The translations under genes and the position numbers were made by a program. Source: Desmonostoc geniculatum HA4340-LM1 (GTDB lineage Bacteria; Cyanobacteriota; Cyanobacteriia; Cyanobacteriales; Nostocaceae). From it: 42,659 nucleotides of DNA. How positions within the stretch are numbered: position 1 is the stretch's first letter; each line of letters begins with the position of its first letter. The DNA lies in NCBI GenBank assembly GCA_019359545.1, contig JAHHHB010000057.1:1-42659 (forward strand), read 5' to 3'. A model generated the notes under the pieces. It was given only the letters and a program-made list of their open reading frames with translations, made no database searches and was not told the origin of the DNA. Positions 1-7,878 of the stretch are shown piece by piece.

Positions 1-362
1 GAGCATCTCTTGCCAAATGTTTCAAGATTTGTAATTCTACATCCATTGCCCTACTTACCTTTCAGGGTTTTATTTTTTTATTCTTTTATTCAGAATACCC
101 GGAAAGTGACAGAAGAGGGTTACAGCGCTTTTCATCTATTTGAACCACAATTCTCGGTAGGGGCGCACAGCTGTGCGCCCCTACAACGTGGTATATTTAC
201 CTGAAAATTGCTGTAAGTTGACACCAATGACAGCTGTAGGCCTCTACCATGTAACTCATTCAAATAAAAACCGCCATATTTGCGTAGTCAGGAAGTAGGG
301 AATAGGGAGTGGGAAACAAGGGAGAATAGCTCCTAACTCCTAACTCAGTACTCCCAATGTTT
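1..362. other. Gene-free left edge with repeat fragments
   Basis: I see no convincing gene here. A short open frame at 10-204 has no family signature and runs through a palindrome (about 160-187, GCGCACAGCTGTGCGC core), so I do not call it. Positions 213-227 carry TAAGTTGACACC, the same end sequence as the inverted-repeat elements at 11974 and 20258. The stretch at about 246-282 resembles the right part of the palindromic element at 17202-17283. From about 295 a low-complexity GGGAGTGGG / CTCCTAACTCC repeat leads to the stop of the next gene. Confidence 0.6.
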
Positions 363-908
363 TTACTCGTTTGTCGATCGCGGTTTGCTCACGCCGTGCA
401 GTTTAATAAAGCTATCAAAGGCATACCATGCCAACACATACCAGGGAATAATTTCAAATTGCAAGCCCTTAGCTAGTAACTGCCTAACAGCTAGGATGCT
501 CAGTCCTAAGGGAAAAATAACGCGCAAGTCAATTTCGCCTTTGGTTGCGAGTTCGACTCTTTTGTTTAAGTTCACAACTGCATTTGTAATGCCCACTGCC
601 GCTTCAGAGTTACCCTCAGTAATATCGGCGAAAATAACTCCTAAATCTGTTAGTGTGGCAACCACATTTTTCAAAGTGTCATCTTTAGCATCGTGGTTGA
701 TGACAATACTACCGCGATCGATATTAGTCCGTACCTGATTAATGTTAGGTTGTGCTTCAAGTGCATTAGCAATGCGTTGCATTTCCCCGTTTTGACGATG
801 GGGTAGAGCAACTCTCAACCGTAGCCTTCCTGGAGTATTGCTGAGAATTTTTGTGGATATTGGTTTGGATAAATTGCTTAAAGCTACTTGCTCAATAATT
901 TTGGGCAT
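363..908 (-). CDS. HMA2-like arginine-rich protein (last gene of the metal cluster)
   Basis: The product is about 181 residues, with one HMA2-like domain near its N-terminus. The motif TPGRLRLRVALPH is followed by a ferredoxin-like alpha/beta pattern (INQVRTNIDRGSIVINHD). It lacks the CxxC of classical copper-binding HMA domains, so the arginine-rich loop replaces the usual metal site. The C-terminal third has a hydrophobic stretch (VIFPLGLSILAVRQLLA) and an aromatic segment (EIIPWYVLAWYAFDSF), suggesting membrane association. I chose ATG at 908; an upstream GTG at 941 would add 11 residues, and neither has a clear ribosome site. It lies downstream of the DUF5132 and P-type ATPase genes on the same strand. 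It shares the GRxRxR motif with the ATPase N-terminus and the 4318-5508 product, so a joint role in metal handling is inferred. Biochemical function unknown. Confidence 0.8.
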   Translation of the reverse strand: MPKIIEQVALSNLSKPISTKILSNTPGRLRLRVALPHRQNGEMQRIANALEAQPNINQVRTNIDRGSIVINHDAKDDTLKNVVATLTDLGVIFADITEGNSEAAVGITNAVVNLNKRVELATKGEIDLRVIFPLGLSILAVRQLLAKGLQFEIIPWYVLAWYAFDSFIKLHGVSKPRSTNE

Positions 909-941
909 CTTGGTGAGATTACCATGACTATTTGTCAACAC

Positions 942-1122
942 ACGACTGCCGTCCCGATCTGGAGTTGCATTTTTAATAAGGGAGTGGGGAGTGGGGAGTG
1001 GAGAGTGGGGAGATGAGAGGGATGAGGGAGACAGGAGGACAAGGAAAATAACTCCTAACTCCTAACTCAGCACTCCCAATGCCCTATGCCCAATTCCCCT
1101 TTTTGAGTTACTTGGTACAGTT
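942..1122. repeat. Low-complexity GGGGAGTG / CTCCTAACTC spacer
   Basis: The spacer between the HMA2-like and DUF5132 genes is mostly GGGGAGTGGGGAGTG and CTCCTAACTCCTAACTC runs. The same composition recurs at 3834-3962, 31911-32033 and 37110-37200. No gene or clear terminator is visible. Confidence 0.6.
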
Positions 1123-1428
1123 TTAGACACCATTATCTGAGGTGTTGTCAACAGGGCTACTCGCAGCTTCAAATACTGGAGTTTGCTTGTCTTCAGCAAG
1201 TTCGGCTCTCGCTTCGGCTACAATATCTTCCCAGGTTTCACCAAGTTCTGCAAAGGCTCCTTTGCTTTTTTCGTAGGCTACAAGTCCGCCTTTGATTACG
1301 GACTTGGCTATGGGTTTACCAATTCCAGCGACGATGGGAATCAGAACGGGAGCCAGTATAACAGCGCCAATTCCAGCTACAATTCCCACAGGACCGGCAT
1401 CTTCAATAAAATCAGTAATTTTTGGCAT
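1123..1428 (-). CDS. DUF5132-type small hydrophobic protein
   Basis: The product is 101 residues. Residues about 10-45 form a Gly/Ala/Val/Ile-rich hydrophobic segment (GPVGIVAGIGAVILAPVLIP, then IVAGIGKPIAKSVIKGG). An acidic amphipathic tail (WEDIVAEARAELAEDKQ) follows, which fits DUF5132 proteins. The start at 1428 is set by a strong AGGAGG about 8 bases upstream of ATG. The longer frame back to 1572 would overlap the ATPase gene end and lacks such a site. The gene follows the P-type ATPase after about 70 bases on the same strand, so co-transcription is likely. The function of the family is not established to my knowledge. A small hydrophobic partner beside a metal ATPase could shape a membrane compartment or regulate transport, but that is inference. 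Confidence 0.85.
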   Translation of the reverse strand: MPKITDFIEDAGPVGIVAGIGAVILAPVLIPIVAGIGKPIAKSVIKGGLVAYEKSKGAFAELGETWEDIVAEARAELAEDKQTPVFEAASSPVDNTSDNGV

Positions 1429-1501
1429 AGTTAAAATTCCTCCTGTTAAATTGAAAAATTGTCGTAAAGTTTTCCAGAATACTCTACCTAGAAGAGTTGT
1501 A

Positions 1502-3799
1502 TCATCTTGCTGGGGGTAGAGCTTTTTTTGGTGAAGGTTTGAGAATTGGGCGCAAACCGTTGACTCCGGCAACTACTGTTGAGCCGTTGTTGACTACTGT
1601 GGCTGCTAAGGGGTTAAGACCAAAGAACACGGCAACAAACATTGCTGCTATGTTAGGAAGGGCAACAATACTGGTGTTTTGATGAATTATTTGCTTGGCT
1701 TTACGAGCGATCGCTATCGCTTCTAATAAACCATGCAAGTCATTTTGCATTAACACCACGTCTGCTGTTTCCCGCGCAATTTCTGAACCGTTAGCGAAGG
1801 ATACAGAAACATCAGCGTAGGCTAAAGCTGGCGAGTCGTTAATTCCATCACCCACAAATGCAACTGTTTTGCCTTGTTCGTGTAGTTGGCGAACAACTGC
1901 CGCTTTTTGTTCCGGAAAAGCTTCGGCGTGGGTATGCTTTGGCGCGATTCCCAGTTGAGCAGCCACAGCATTAGCTGTTCGCTTGTTATCTCCGGTGAGC
2001 ATGTGAACTTCTACGCCATCGACTGTCAATAACTGGGTAATTACTTCCTGACTTTCGGGACGCAGAATATCACTATAGATTATTCTACCCTGAAGTTGAT
2101 TGTTACTAGCAACGTAAATCAGCGAGTCTGCTGGCTTGTGCCCATTGAGCTGTTCCATGTCTACGCCTTGCTGACGTAAAAAGCGCTCGCTACCTACGTA
2201 AACAGTCTCGCCGTCAATCTCGGCTTGCACGCCTAAACCCAATTGATAGTCCCATTTACTCCGGCTGGGTATCACCACTTGCTGTGCTTCGGCGTAGCGA
2301 ATCACGGCTTCGGCTACGGGGTGCGTCAGGCGCTGTTCCGCCGCAGCAGCTAGTTCCAACACTCGCAAATCTGATGTTGCAGGATTGAGACTCTCAACTC
2401 CCACAACTGAAACTTCTCCTTTTGTCAGAGTGCCGGTCTTATCAAACACAAGTGTATCAACTGCTGCTAGTTGTTCTAATGCCCGACCACTACGAATGAG
2501 GATGCCGTGCTTGGCTGCATAAGTCAGTGCTGCCAAAACTGTTGTCGGAATCGATACTCTAATTCCTGTGCATAAGTCGAGGGTGAGGACACTGGCTACA
2601 CGTGCTGGGTTACGAGTTGCGGCAAATACTGCCCCACCCAGTAACAAAGTTGGCACAACTGCTTTCTCGGCAATTTTGATAGCATAGTTTTCCATGCGGG
2701 TATCGTGGACGGGTGCTTCTTGCATTAACTTGATGCTTTGTCCGGCACGGGTGTCGTTACCTGTCCATTCCGCCAAGATATAAATTCGTCCTTCGCGCAT
2801 CAAGGTTGAAGCAAAAACTGGCTGTCCTTTTCTTTTCAAGACTGGCATGGATTCGCCGGTGAGTTTTTGCTCGTCTAGCAGAGCTTTACCCCGGAGGATA
2901 GTACCATCGACTGGAACCTGTTCGCCAGGATAGACAATGACTGTATCCCCACGTTGTACATCCTGAATGGGGATTTGTTCTTTGATCCCATTGCGTTCAA
3001 CCCAGACGAATTGTCCTAAGGAACTAAGTAAATCTAGAGTTTGCAATTTGGAAGAACGAGCAGTACGATCGCGGATGTTTTCACCAATTTCAATTAAGCT
3101 CAACATCAATGATGGCGTGAGAAATTGACCTTGGACGGTAGTAATAGCAATCGCTAGAAAATCCAAAAAGTCAATGTTCAGTTTGCGTTCTTTTGCGATC
3201 CCTTCTACTGCTCTTTGGAATACCGGTAACGTCGCTAGGGCAATGGTTCCCGCCACTATTAAAGGTGGGATCGGTAGTCCCAACGGCCCTCCTAACACAG
3301 CTAAACCGGTAGCCATAGCCGAAAGTTGCATTCCAGGCCAGGAGTTCTCTGCATCGTCTGGTGGTTGGGAAGCCAATGAATTGTTAGCTTTTGGTAAAAT
3401 TATTCCGACTTCATTGGCCGCCACAATCAGATAACTCAAACGCGATCGCACCTTTGCATCTGCAATTGAACTAGATTTATAATTCACCACTAACGCCGCC
3501 GCCGCCGGTTTGATTCGGACATTAGTAACGAGGGGATCAGCTTCGAGTAAAGCTATAAGACGTTGAGCATAATCGGCATCGTAACGTAATCGAGGCACGC
3601 GCAACCGCATCCTTCCGCGAATTGCATGAACAACACTGTAGGAAACTTGAGCAGTATGTGTGCGAGAATGTCTATTTCTCTCAGCGAGAGAACCTTTGCC
3701 ATTCTTTTGCACTAAAGGAATTACCTGACTCTGTTTCTCTACAATCTCGTGAGATGTTTCAACTCGCAGGGATGGTGGTTGAACTGTGACTTGTGCCAT
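1502..3799 (-). CDS. P1B-type metal-transporting ATPase with N-terminal HMA2-like domain
   Basis: The product is 765 residues. In order it has a polar N-terminus; an HMA2-like domain at about 52-130 with RGRMRLRVPRL and no CxxC; membrane segments at about 155-195 and 205-240; the actuator TGES at 314-317; a further membrane pair at about 378-430; the phosphorylation motif DKTGTLT with Asp453; the hinge MLTGDNKRTA near 600; and GDGINDSPAL near 650. These define a P-type ATPase of the P1B group. The membrane metal-site motif is LDLCTGIRVSIP (Cys410), not CPC, TPC, SPC or CPH, so it is not an ordinary copper or zinc/cadmium exporter. Iron or manganese is possible. In my recollection this layout (arginine-rich N-terminal domain, single membrane Cys, Pro further on) fits the P1B-6 group used by ferrosomes, but I cannot verify that here. 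It is flanked by HMA2-like and DUF5132 genes on the same strand. Confidence 0.93.
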   Translation of the reverse strand: MAQVTVQPPSLRVETSHEIVEKQSQVIPLVQKNGKGSLAERNRHSRTHTAQVSYSVVHAIRGRMRLRVPRLRYDADYAQRLIALLEADPLVTNVRIKPAAAALVVNYKSSSIADAKVRSRLSYLIVAANEVGIILPKANNSLASQPPDDAENSWPGMQLSAMATGLAVLGGPLGLPIPPLIVAGTIALATLPVFQRAVEGIAKERKLNIDFLDFLAIAITTVQGQFLTPSLMLSLIEIGENIRDRTARSSKLQTLDLLSSLGQFVWVERNGIKEQIPIQDVQRGDTVIVYPGEQVPVDGTILRGKALLDEQKLTGESMPVLKRKGQPVFASTLMREGRIYILAEWTGNDTRAGQSIKLMQEAPVHDTRMENYAIKIAEKAVVPTLLLGGAVFAATRNPARVASVLTLDLCTGIRVSIPTTVLAALTYAAKHGILIRSGRALEQLAAVDTLVFDKTGTLTKGEVSVVGVESLNPATSDLRVLELAAAAEQRLTHPVAEAVIRYAEAQQVVIPSRSKWDYQLGLGVQAEIDGETVYVGSERFLRQQGVDMEQLNGHKPADSLIYVASNNQLQGRIIYSDILRPESQEVITQLLTVDGVEVHMLTGDNKRTANAVAAQLGIAPKHTHAEAFPEQKAAVVRQLHEQGKTVAFVGDGINDSPALAYADVSVSFANGSEIARETADVVLMQNDLHGLLEAIAIARKAKQIIHQNTSIVALPNIAAMFVAVFFGLNPLAATVVNNGSTVVAGVNGLRPILKPSPKKALPPAR

Positions 3800-3833
3800 T
3801 CGTTATATCTCGTATAGGTTTACAAAGTTGGTT

Positions 3834-3962
3834 GTTGAGGGGAGTGGGGAGTGGGGGATGAGGGGGATGAGGGGGATGAGGGAGCAAAGGGGCAGAGGAG
3901 AGAATAACTCCTAACTCCTAACTCCTAACTCCTAACTCCCCACTCCCCACTCCCTACTCCCC
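3834..3962. repeat. Low-complexity tandem repeats
   Basis: Runs of GGGGAGTGGG, GATGAGGGGGATGAGGGG and CTCCTAACTCCTAACTC lie immediately upstream of the ATPase gene. They are of the same kind as at 942-1122. No coding content. Confidence 0.7.
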
Positions 3963-3966
3963 ACCT

Positions 3967-4286
3967 TCACCAGTCGTTTTTGCGTTGACGGAGTAATAGA
4001 GATTTACTGATGTCTAAAATTTTGCTAAAGGCGATCGCACTTGCAATATCTGCCGTTACATCCCTGGCAGATTGAATTACGCTAGCTATATTGCGATCTT
4101 GCCGCTTCAAAGACGTTTTATTTGCAGCAACTCCAATAGACGTTGCTGATATTGTAAATTTTCATTGATCCCAGGCAGACATAATCCGACTTGACTCTTA
4201 AGTGTATGGGTAATGCTATGAACTACCCTTAGAGATTTTCTGTAAGTGCCAGTGCTTGAATCTAGTTGTAAGCTAGAACCCTCCAT
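3967..4286 (-). pseudogene. Frameshifted HMA2-like gene remnant
   Basis: Read on the minus strand from ATG at 4286, the first frame gives about 59 residues including SLRVVHSITHTLK and NENLQYQQRLLELL, then stops at 4107-4109. The next frame carries on without interruption from a point upstream of that stop (SATSIGVAANKTSLKRQD, then ASVIQSARDVTADIASAIA) to a stop at 3967-3969. VVHSI matches the VVHAI that begins the HMA2-like domains of the neighbouring ATPase and the 4318-5508 protein. The second-frame part occupies the place of their ..TIGVRVNSGAASIA.. strand. The simplest reading is one HMA2-like gene of about 100 residues broken by a single frameshift, with the GR(x)R loop already degenerate. 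It sits between the ATPase and the larger HMA2-like gene, on the same strand. A sequencing error or two small real genes are alternatives. Confidence 0.55.
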
Positions 4287-4317
4287 TGTTGTCCTCCAGT
4301 GTTCCGTGTGGAACCGT

Positions 4318-5508
4318 CTATAACGGAAAGTTCGCCATCATGGCTAGGGAATAAGACAAAGTTGCAGGCTTCAAATCAGCCCATAAACTTGATAAGTCTA
4401 GAGTTGTGGTATCAACTTCTGTTGTCTGACTCTCTTCTAGAGTTGTGTCTTCCAACACATTTGTGTTGTCTGATTGTGCCGGATGACTCTCTTGTAGAGT
4501 TGTATCCTCCAATACAGTTGTAGTTTCTACTTCTTCTAGAGATATTTGTGGTTCTATAACTCTGATGGGATCGCTTGGTGGATTAGTTTGCAAAGCCAAT
4601 TCCATTAGATTTACCCAATGGTTGACACTAGTCTGACTAGACTTATAAGCGATCGCAATTGAGGCTGCACCACTATTCACACGCACACCGATCGTTTGGG
4701 GATCGTTTTCGAGCAACTTCTCTAGCCGCCGTGTATATGCACGATCGAGAGCTAGTCGAGGCAGATGAAACCGAATACGTCCTGGAATTGCATGGACTAC
4801 ACTGTATGTTAAATTCTTACCCTTCAAATCTTGCACCTCTTGGTTCTGACCACAAGAATTTGCTTGATTTCTGGGGTGATTCTTTAACTCTTGCAAGTTT
4901 TCCGATCCCGAAGCTTCTTCTGGCTCAAAACGATCAATTACCCAACGAGTTGCATCTGCGGTAATCATATACAGTGGAATCGCTGCCAAACCGCTGATCC
5001 CCAGTCCACCTGTGACTGCTAACCCTGTCATCAAAGGAATCAAGGAAATAGACTGTTCTTTCCAAAAATCAAGGGATTTCCATGCAGCAAAGGGATCTGT
5101 TTGACTGTTTGAAGTCGGCGAAACTTGAGCTTGGTATATATTAAATTGTTGCAGTAGTCCCAATACTTGCGCCAGTGACAGCTTTTTTTCATCAAAAGTG
5201 ATAGTTATACTGCCTGTTTGCTCATTGGCAGCAACTTCCTTCACCCCATACTGCTGCCGTAAGCCTTGGGATATATTTTTGATTCTTGATTTGGAAATAC
5301 CTTCAGTGGCACGGATTCTTACCCGCCCAATAGTCGCATGAACAATTTCCAATCTCTCTGAAGATAGTTGCGCTTGTAACTGTGCAGCCACACCGCTTTT
5401 ACTGGTATTTAGTTTTGCTTCATCACTTTGATGCTGAGCGGAGGTTGAGTCACTAGACATACTCATCTGCGGACTTAACCTCTCGTGACTACTAATAATA
5501 TTGGTCAT
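4318..5508 (-). CDS. Double HMA2-like domain protein
   Basis: The product is 396 residues and is the first gene of the minus-strand metal cluster. An HMA2-like domain at about 54-130 carries HATIGRVRIRATEG. A hydrophobic region at about 155-190 (SLIPLMTGLAVTGGLGISGL, then AAIPLYMITADATRWV) could be one or two membrane segments. A second HMA2-like domain at about 235-310 carries YSVVHAIPGRIRFHLPRL. The C-terminus is an acidic Thr/Glu/Ser-rich tail with imperfect repeats (TTVLEDTTLQES, NTNVLEDTTLEES, TEVDTTTLDLSS). Neither domain has CxxC. The architecture resembles the N-terminal half of a P1B ATPase followed by a second copy of its HMA domain, without the catalytic domains. The upstream region has a TATACT-like -10 element near 5545-5550. 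Role inferred from context: partner or scaffold of the adjacent metal ATPase. Confidence 0.85.
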   Translation of the reverse strand: MTNIISSHERLSPQMSMSSDSTSAQHQSDEAKLNTSKSGVAAQLQAQLSSERLEIVHATIGRVRIRATEGISKSRIKNISQGLRQQYGVKEVAANEQTGSITITFDEKKLSLAQVLGLLQQFNIYQAQVSPTSNSQTDPFAAWKSLDFWKEQSISLIPLMTGLAVTGGLGISGLAAIPLYMITADATRWVIDRFEPEEASGSENLQELKNHPRNQANSCGQNQEVQDLKGKNLTYSVVHAIPGRIRFHLPRLALDRAYTRRLEKLLENDPQTIGVRVNSGAASIAIAYKSSQTSVNHWVNLMELALQTNPPSDPIRVIEPQISLEEVETTTVLEDTTLQESHPAQSDNTNVLEDTTLEESQTTEVDTTTLDLSSLWADLKPATLSYSLAMMANFPL

Positions 5509-5601
5509 TTACCCGATAACTAAGCCGAACCAAAGGTTAACATTAGGTTAAGTATAACTTAAACTTTCCGTAAACTATACATTTTGAAGAATTATTTCGA
5601 C

Positions 5602-6129
5602 TTAAGTCTTATTAACTACTCGTTTTTGGTATTCCTGTTCAGTGAACATATCGAGAGTGTTTTCTATGCGGTCTACAAATACGATGCCGTCGAGGTGGTC
5701 ATATTCGTGTTGAAAGATACGAGCGACGAAATCGGTTAATTCTTGCTTTTGGAGATTGCCTTGGCGATCGCTATATTCCACTTCAATAGTTTTATACCGA
5801 GGAACTAACCCCCTAATGCCTGGAACACTTAAACAACCTTCCCAATCTTTGACAACTTCTGTTGAGTGAGCAATGATTCTAGGATTAATCATAGCAGTAG
5901 GTTCCATTTCTGGAGCATTGGGATACCTGGGATTAGGTCGGGAAGCCACAATAAATAAACGATAAGATTGTGCAACTTGAGGCGCAGCAATTCCCACACC
6001 GTTAGCTTTGGCAACGGTAGCCATTAAGTCATCGATTAATTTTTGGATACCTTGATCTTGAATATTATCAACCCAAACAGCTTTTTGCCGCAGTGTGGGA
6101 TTGCCTAATTGAATGATTGATTCAGACAT
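5602..6129 (-). CDS. def: Peptide deformylase
   Basis: The product is 175 residues. It removes the N-formyl group from nascent proteins in the cytosol, using a metal held by Cys and two His. All three signature motifs are present: GVGIAAPQ, EGCLSVPG and HEYDHLDG, the last supplying the two His and catalytic Glu. The start at 6129 (MSESIIQLGNP) is supported by AAGGAG a short distance upstream. A longer frame to 6192 would translate the low-complexity CCCATTCCCC repeat and is rejected. The gene stands alone; the usual partner fmt is not adjacent. Length and motifs are normal. Confidence 0.96.
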   Translation of the reverse strand: MSESIIQLGNPTLRQKAVWVDNIQDQGIQKLIDDLMATVAKANGVGIAAPQVAQSYRLFIVASRPNPRYPNAPEMEPTAMINPRIIAHSTEVVKDWEGCLSVPGIRGLVPRYKTIEVEYSDRQGNLQKQELTDFVARIFQHEYDHLDGIVFVDRIENTLDMFTEQEYQKRVVNKT

Positions 6130-6208
6130 TAAAAAAACTCCTTTGGAAATGGGGAATGGGGAATAGGGCATTGGGCATTGGGCATGGGGCATTGGGCATT
6201 GGGGAGAT

Positions 6209-6292
6209 AAGCTTGAACATTAAGCCTTTAAGCTTGAACATTAAGCCTTTGAGCTTGAACATTAAGCCTTTAAGCTTGAACATTAAGTTTTT
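6209..6292. repeat. Four copies of a 21-bp tandem repeat
   Basis: Four head-to-tail copies of a 21-base unit start with AAGCTTGAACATTAAG and end CCTTT; the last copy ends in TTTTT. They begin at 6209, 6230, 6251 and 6272, just upstream of peptide deformylase. The period is a multiple of three and close to two helical turns. Function unknown. Confidence 0.9.
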
Positions 6293-6311
6293 GAACTCGA
6301 AATTTTCAATT

Positions 6312-6402
6312 AGGACTTACGCAAAAGTACACGCTGTAGGGGCAATTCATGAATTGCCCCTACGTGAAAATAAGGGTTTTGGCTATTGTTTGCGTAAGTC
6401 CT
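6312..6402. mobile_element. 91-bp inverted-repeat element, copy A
   Basis: This non-coding element has perfect terminal inverted repeats AGGACTTACGCAAA / TTTGCGTAAGTCCT and an internal palindrome (GGGGCAATTC / GAATTGCCCC). It is almost identical, in inverted orientation, to 26164-26254. It has the same length and ends as 28349-28439. Such miniature elements are normally mobilised in trans by a transposase encoded elsewhere; none is visible in the window. Confidence 0.85.
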
Positions 6403-6481
6403 GTCAATTTTAAATCTCCCTCGTCATCTTCCATACCCAATGCCCAATGCCCCATGCCCCATTCCCCATTCCCAATAACAT

Positions 6482-7714
6482 TTACCCTTCACGTCTTACA
6501 GGTAAAGGAGCAGGTCGAACTGCTACTTGGACAATTTGCCCATTGCGCTCTACTTCTATTGGTAGGCTGGTACCGATTTTGCTATTTTCTACTAGCTTCT
6601 GTACTTGTTCAATTTTAGTCACAGGCTGGTTATTAATGCTTTTAATCACATCACCTGCTCTCAGTCCTGCTGCGGATGCGGGCGATCGCGGCACAATTTC
6701 CACGAGTAAAACGCCTTCTTCTGCTGTAAGATTTAAGCGATCGCCTGCAATATTTTTGATTCTTTCTCTGTTTTCTGGTGTCAGTGTCACCATTTGCACA
6801 CCCAAATAAGGATGATCCACTTTGCCTTTAGCGATTAATTCTTGAGCAATTCTTTGGGCGGTGTTAATGGGAATGGCAAATCCCAAGCCTTGAGCGCCCC
6901 GGATAATGGCTGTGTTCATGGCAATTACTTGACCACGGGTATTTAGTAGTGGCCCGCCAGAATTACCAGGGTTAATGGCGGCATCGGTTTGGATGTAATC
7001 AACCCGCTTATCACTAGCACCAATATCACTACCAGAACGACCTGTAGCACTAATAATCCCAGAAGTGACGGTATTATTTAAGCCTAAGGGATTGCCGATG
7101 GCGATTACTGGCTCTCCTGGTTGCAAAATATCTGAGTTCCCTACAGACAGGGTTGGCAGGTTATTGGCTTCAATTTTGATCACAGCTACATCTGTTACCG
7201 CGTCTTCACCTAAAACTTTGCCGTCAAAAGTCCGACCATCTTTGAGTGTAACAGTTACTCTATCAGCACCGTCTACTACGTGAGAATTCGTCAAAATCTG
7301 ACCTGAGGAATTAATGATAAATCCAGAACCGCTACCCCGCTCTACTCGTTGTCTTGGCTGTGGCGCTGCGTCTCCAAAAAACCGCCGGAATAATGGGTCA
7401 TTAAATTCGTCTGGTACACGAGAAGTGATTGTTCTGGAAGAATCAATCCTAACTACCGCAGAACCAGCATTTTGCACGACTTTTACCACAAAATGAGGAT
7501 CTCCAGACGATGAGATAATTGGTGGAGGAACAATTACCGGATTGGAATCTACTGGCTTTTCAGCTTGAGGATTACTTTGTTGACTCTCAAAGGTTTTGGC
7601 AGGTAGAAGAGAGCAGCTGCCCAGCAACACCACTATTGAGAGCATCCACAACCTGTGGGGCAAACCTCTGGTATTCATATTTTTGAGCGTTAAGTTATGG
7701 TTTGTTGTCTTCAT
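6482..7714 (-). CDS. HtrA/Deg-family serine protease with PDZ domain (HhoA/HhoB/HtrA type)
   Basis: The product is 410 residues and should degrade damaged proteins outside the cytoplasmic membrane. An N-terminal hydrophobic segment at about 22-33 ends in LLGSC (Cys34), a possible lipobox. A proline-rich linker follows, then a trypsin-like domain with His145 (LTNSHVV), Asp175 (TDVAVIK) and Ser252 (NPGNSGGPLL). One PDZ domain occupies about 300-395 (GVLLVEIVPRSPASAAGLRA, GDVIKSIN). One PDZ fits the cyanobacterial HhoA/HhoB/HtrA group; which paralogue cannot be told by eye. The start at 7714 has AGGGAG about 11 bases upstream; a second ATG at 7678 lacks a site. It is divergent from dnaA across 164 bases. 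Confidence 0.93.
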   Translation of the reverse strand: MKTTNHNLTLKNMNTRGLPHRLWMLSIVVLLGSCSLLPAKTFESQQSNPQAEKPVDSNPVIVPPPIISSSGDPHFVVKVVQNAGSAVVRIDSSRTITSRVPDEFNDPLFRRFFGDAAPQPRQRVERGSGSGFIINSSGQILTNSHVVDGADRVTVTLKDGRTFDGKVLGEDAVTDVAVIKIEANNLPTLSVGNSDILQPGEPVIAIGNPLGLNNTVTSGIISATGRSGSDIGASDKRVDYIQTDAAINPGNSGGPLLNTRGQVIAMNTAIIRGAQGLGFAIPINTAQRIAQELIAKGKVDHPYLGVQMVTLTPENRERIKNIAGDRLNLTAEEGVLLVEIVPRSPASAAGLRAGDVIKSINNQPVTKIEQVQKLVENSKIGTSLPIEVERNGQIVQVAVRPAPLPVRREG

Positions 7715-7878
7715 GTGTCGTTGCTTCTCCCTGTCAGTCAGTGGGTGTTAGGATCTTGCCTACCGGGTATGTCCCAAAATGATTACAACTTAAAAGCTTG
7801 TTCTAGATCTAGGGTGTCTGGATGCTAAATTGGTGCTTTCTCTTCTATTGTGACGATTAGCAGCAAAAGTGGTGGATC

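Noticed and set aside
10..204. Open frame of 64 codons at the left edge
   Set aside because: No family signature, unusual composition, and it runs through a dispersed palindrome (160-187).
6117..6809. Plus-strand frames between def and the HtrA-type gene
   Set aside because: They read through tandem repeats, a 91-bp element and the antisense of the protease gene.
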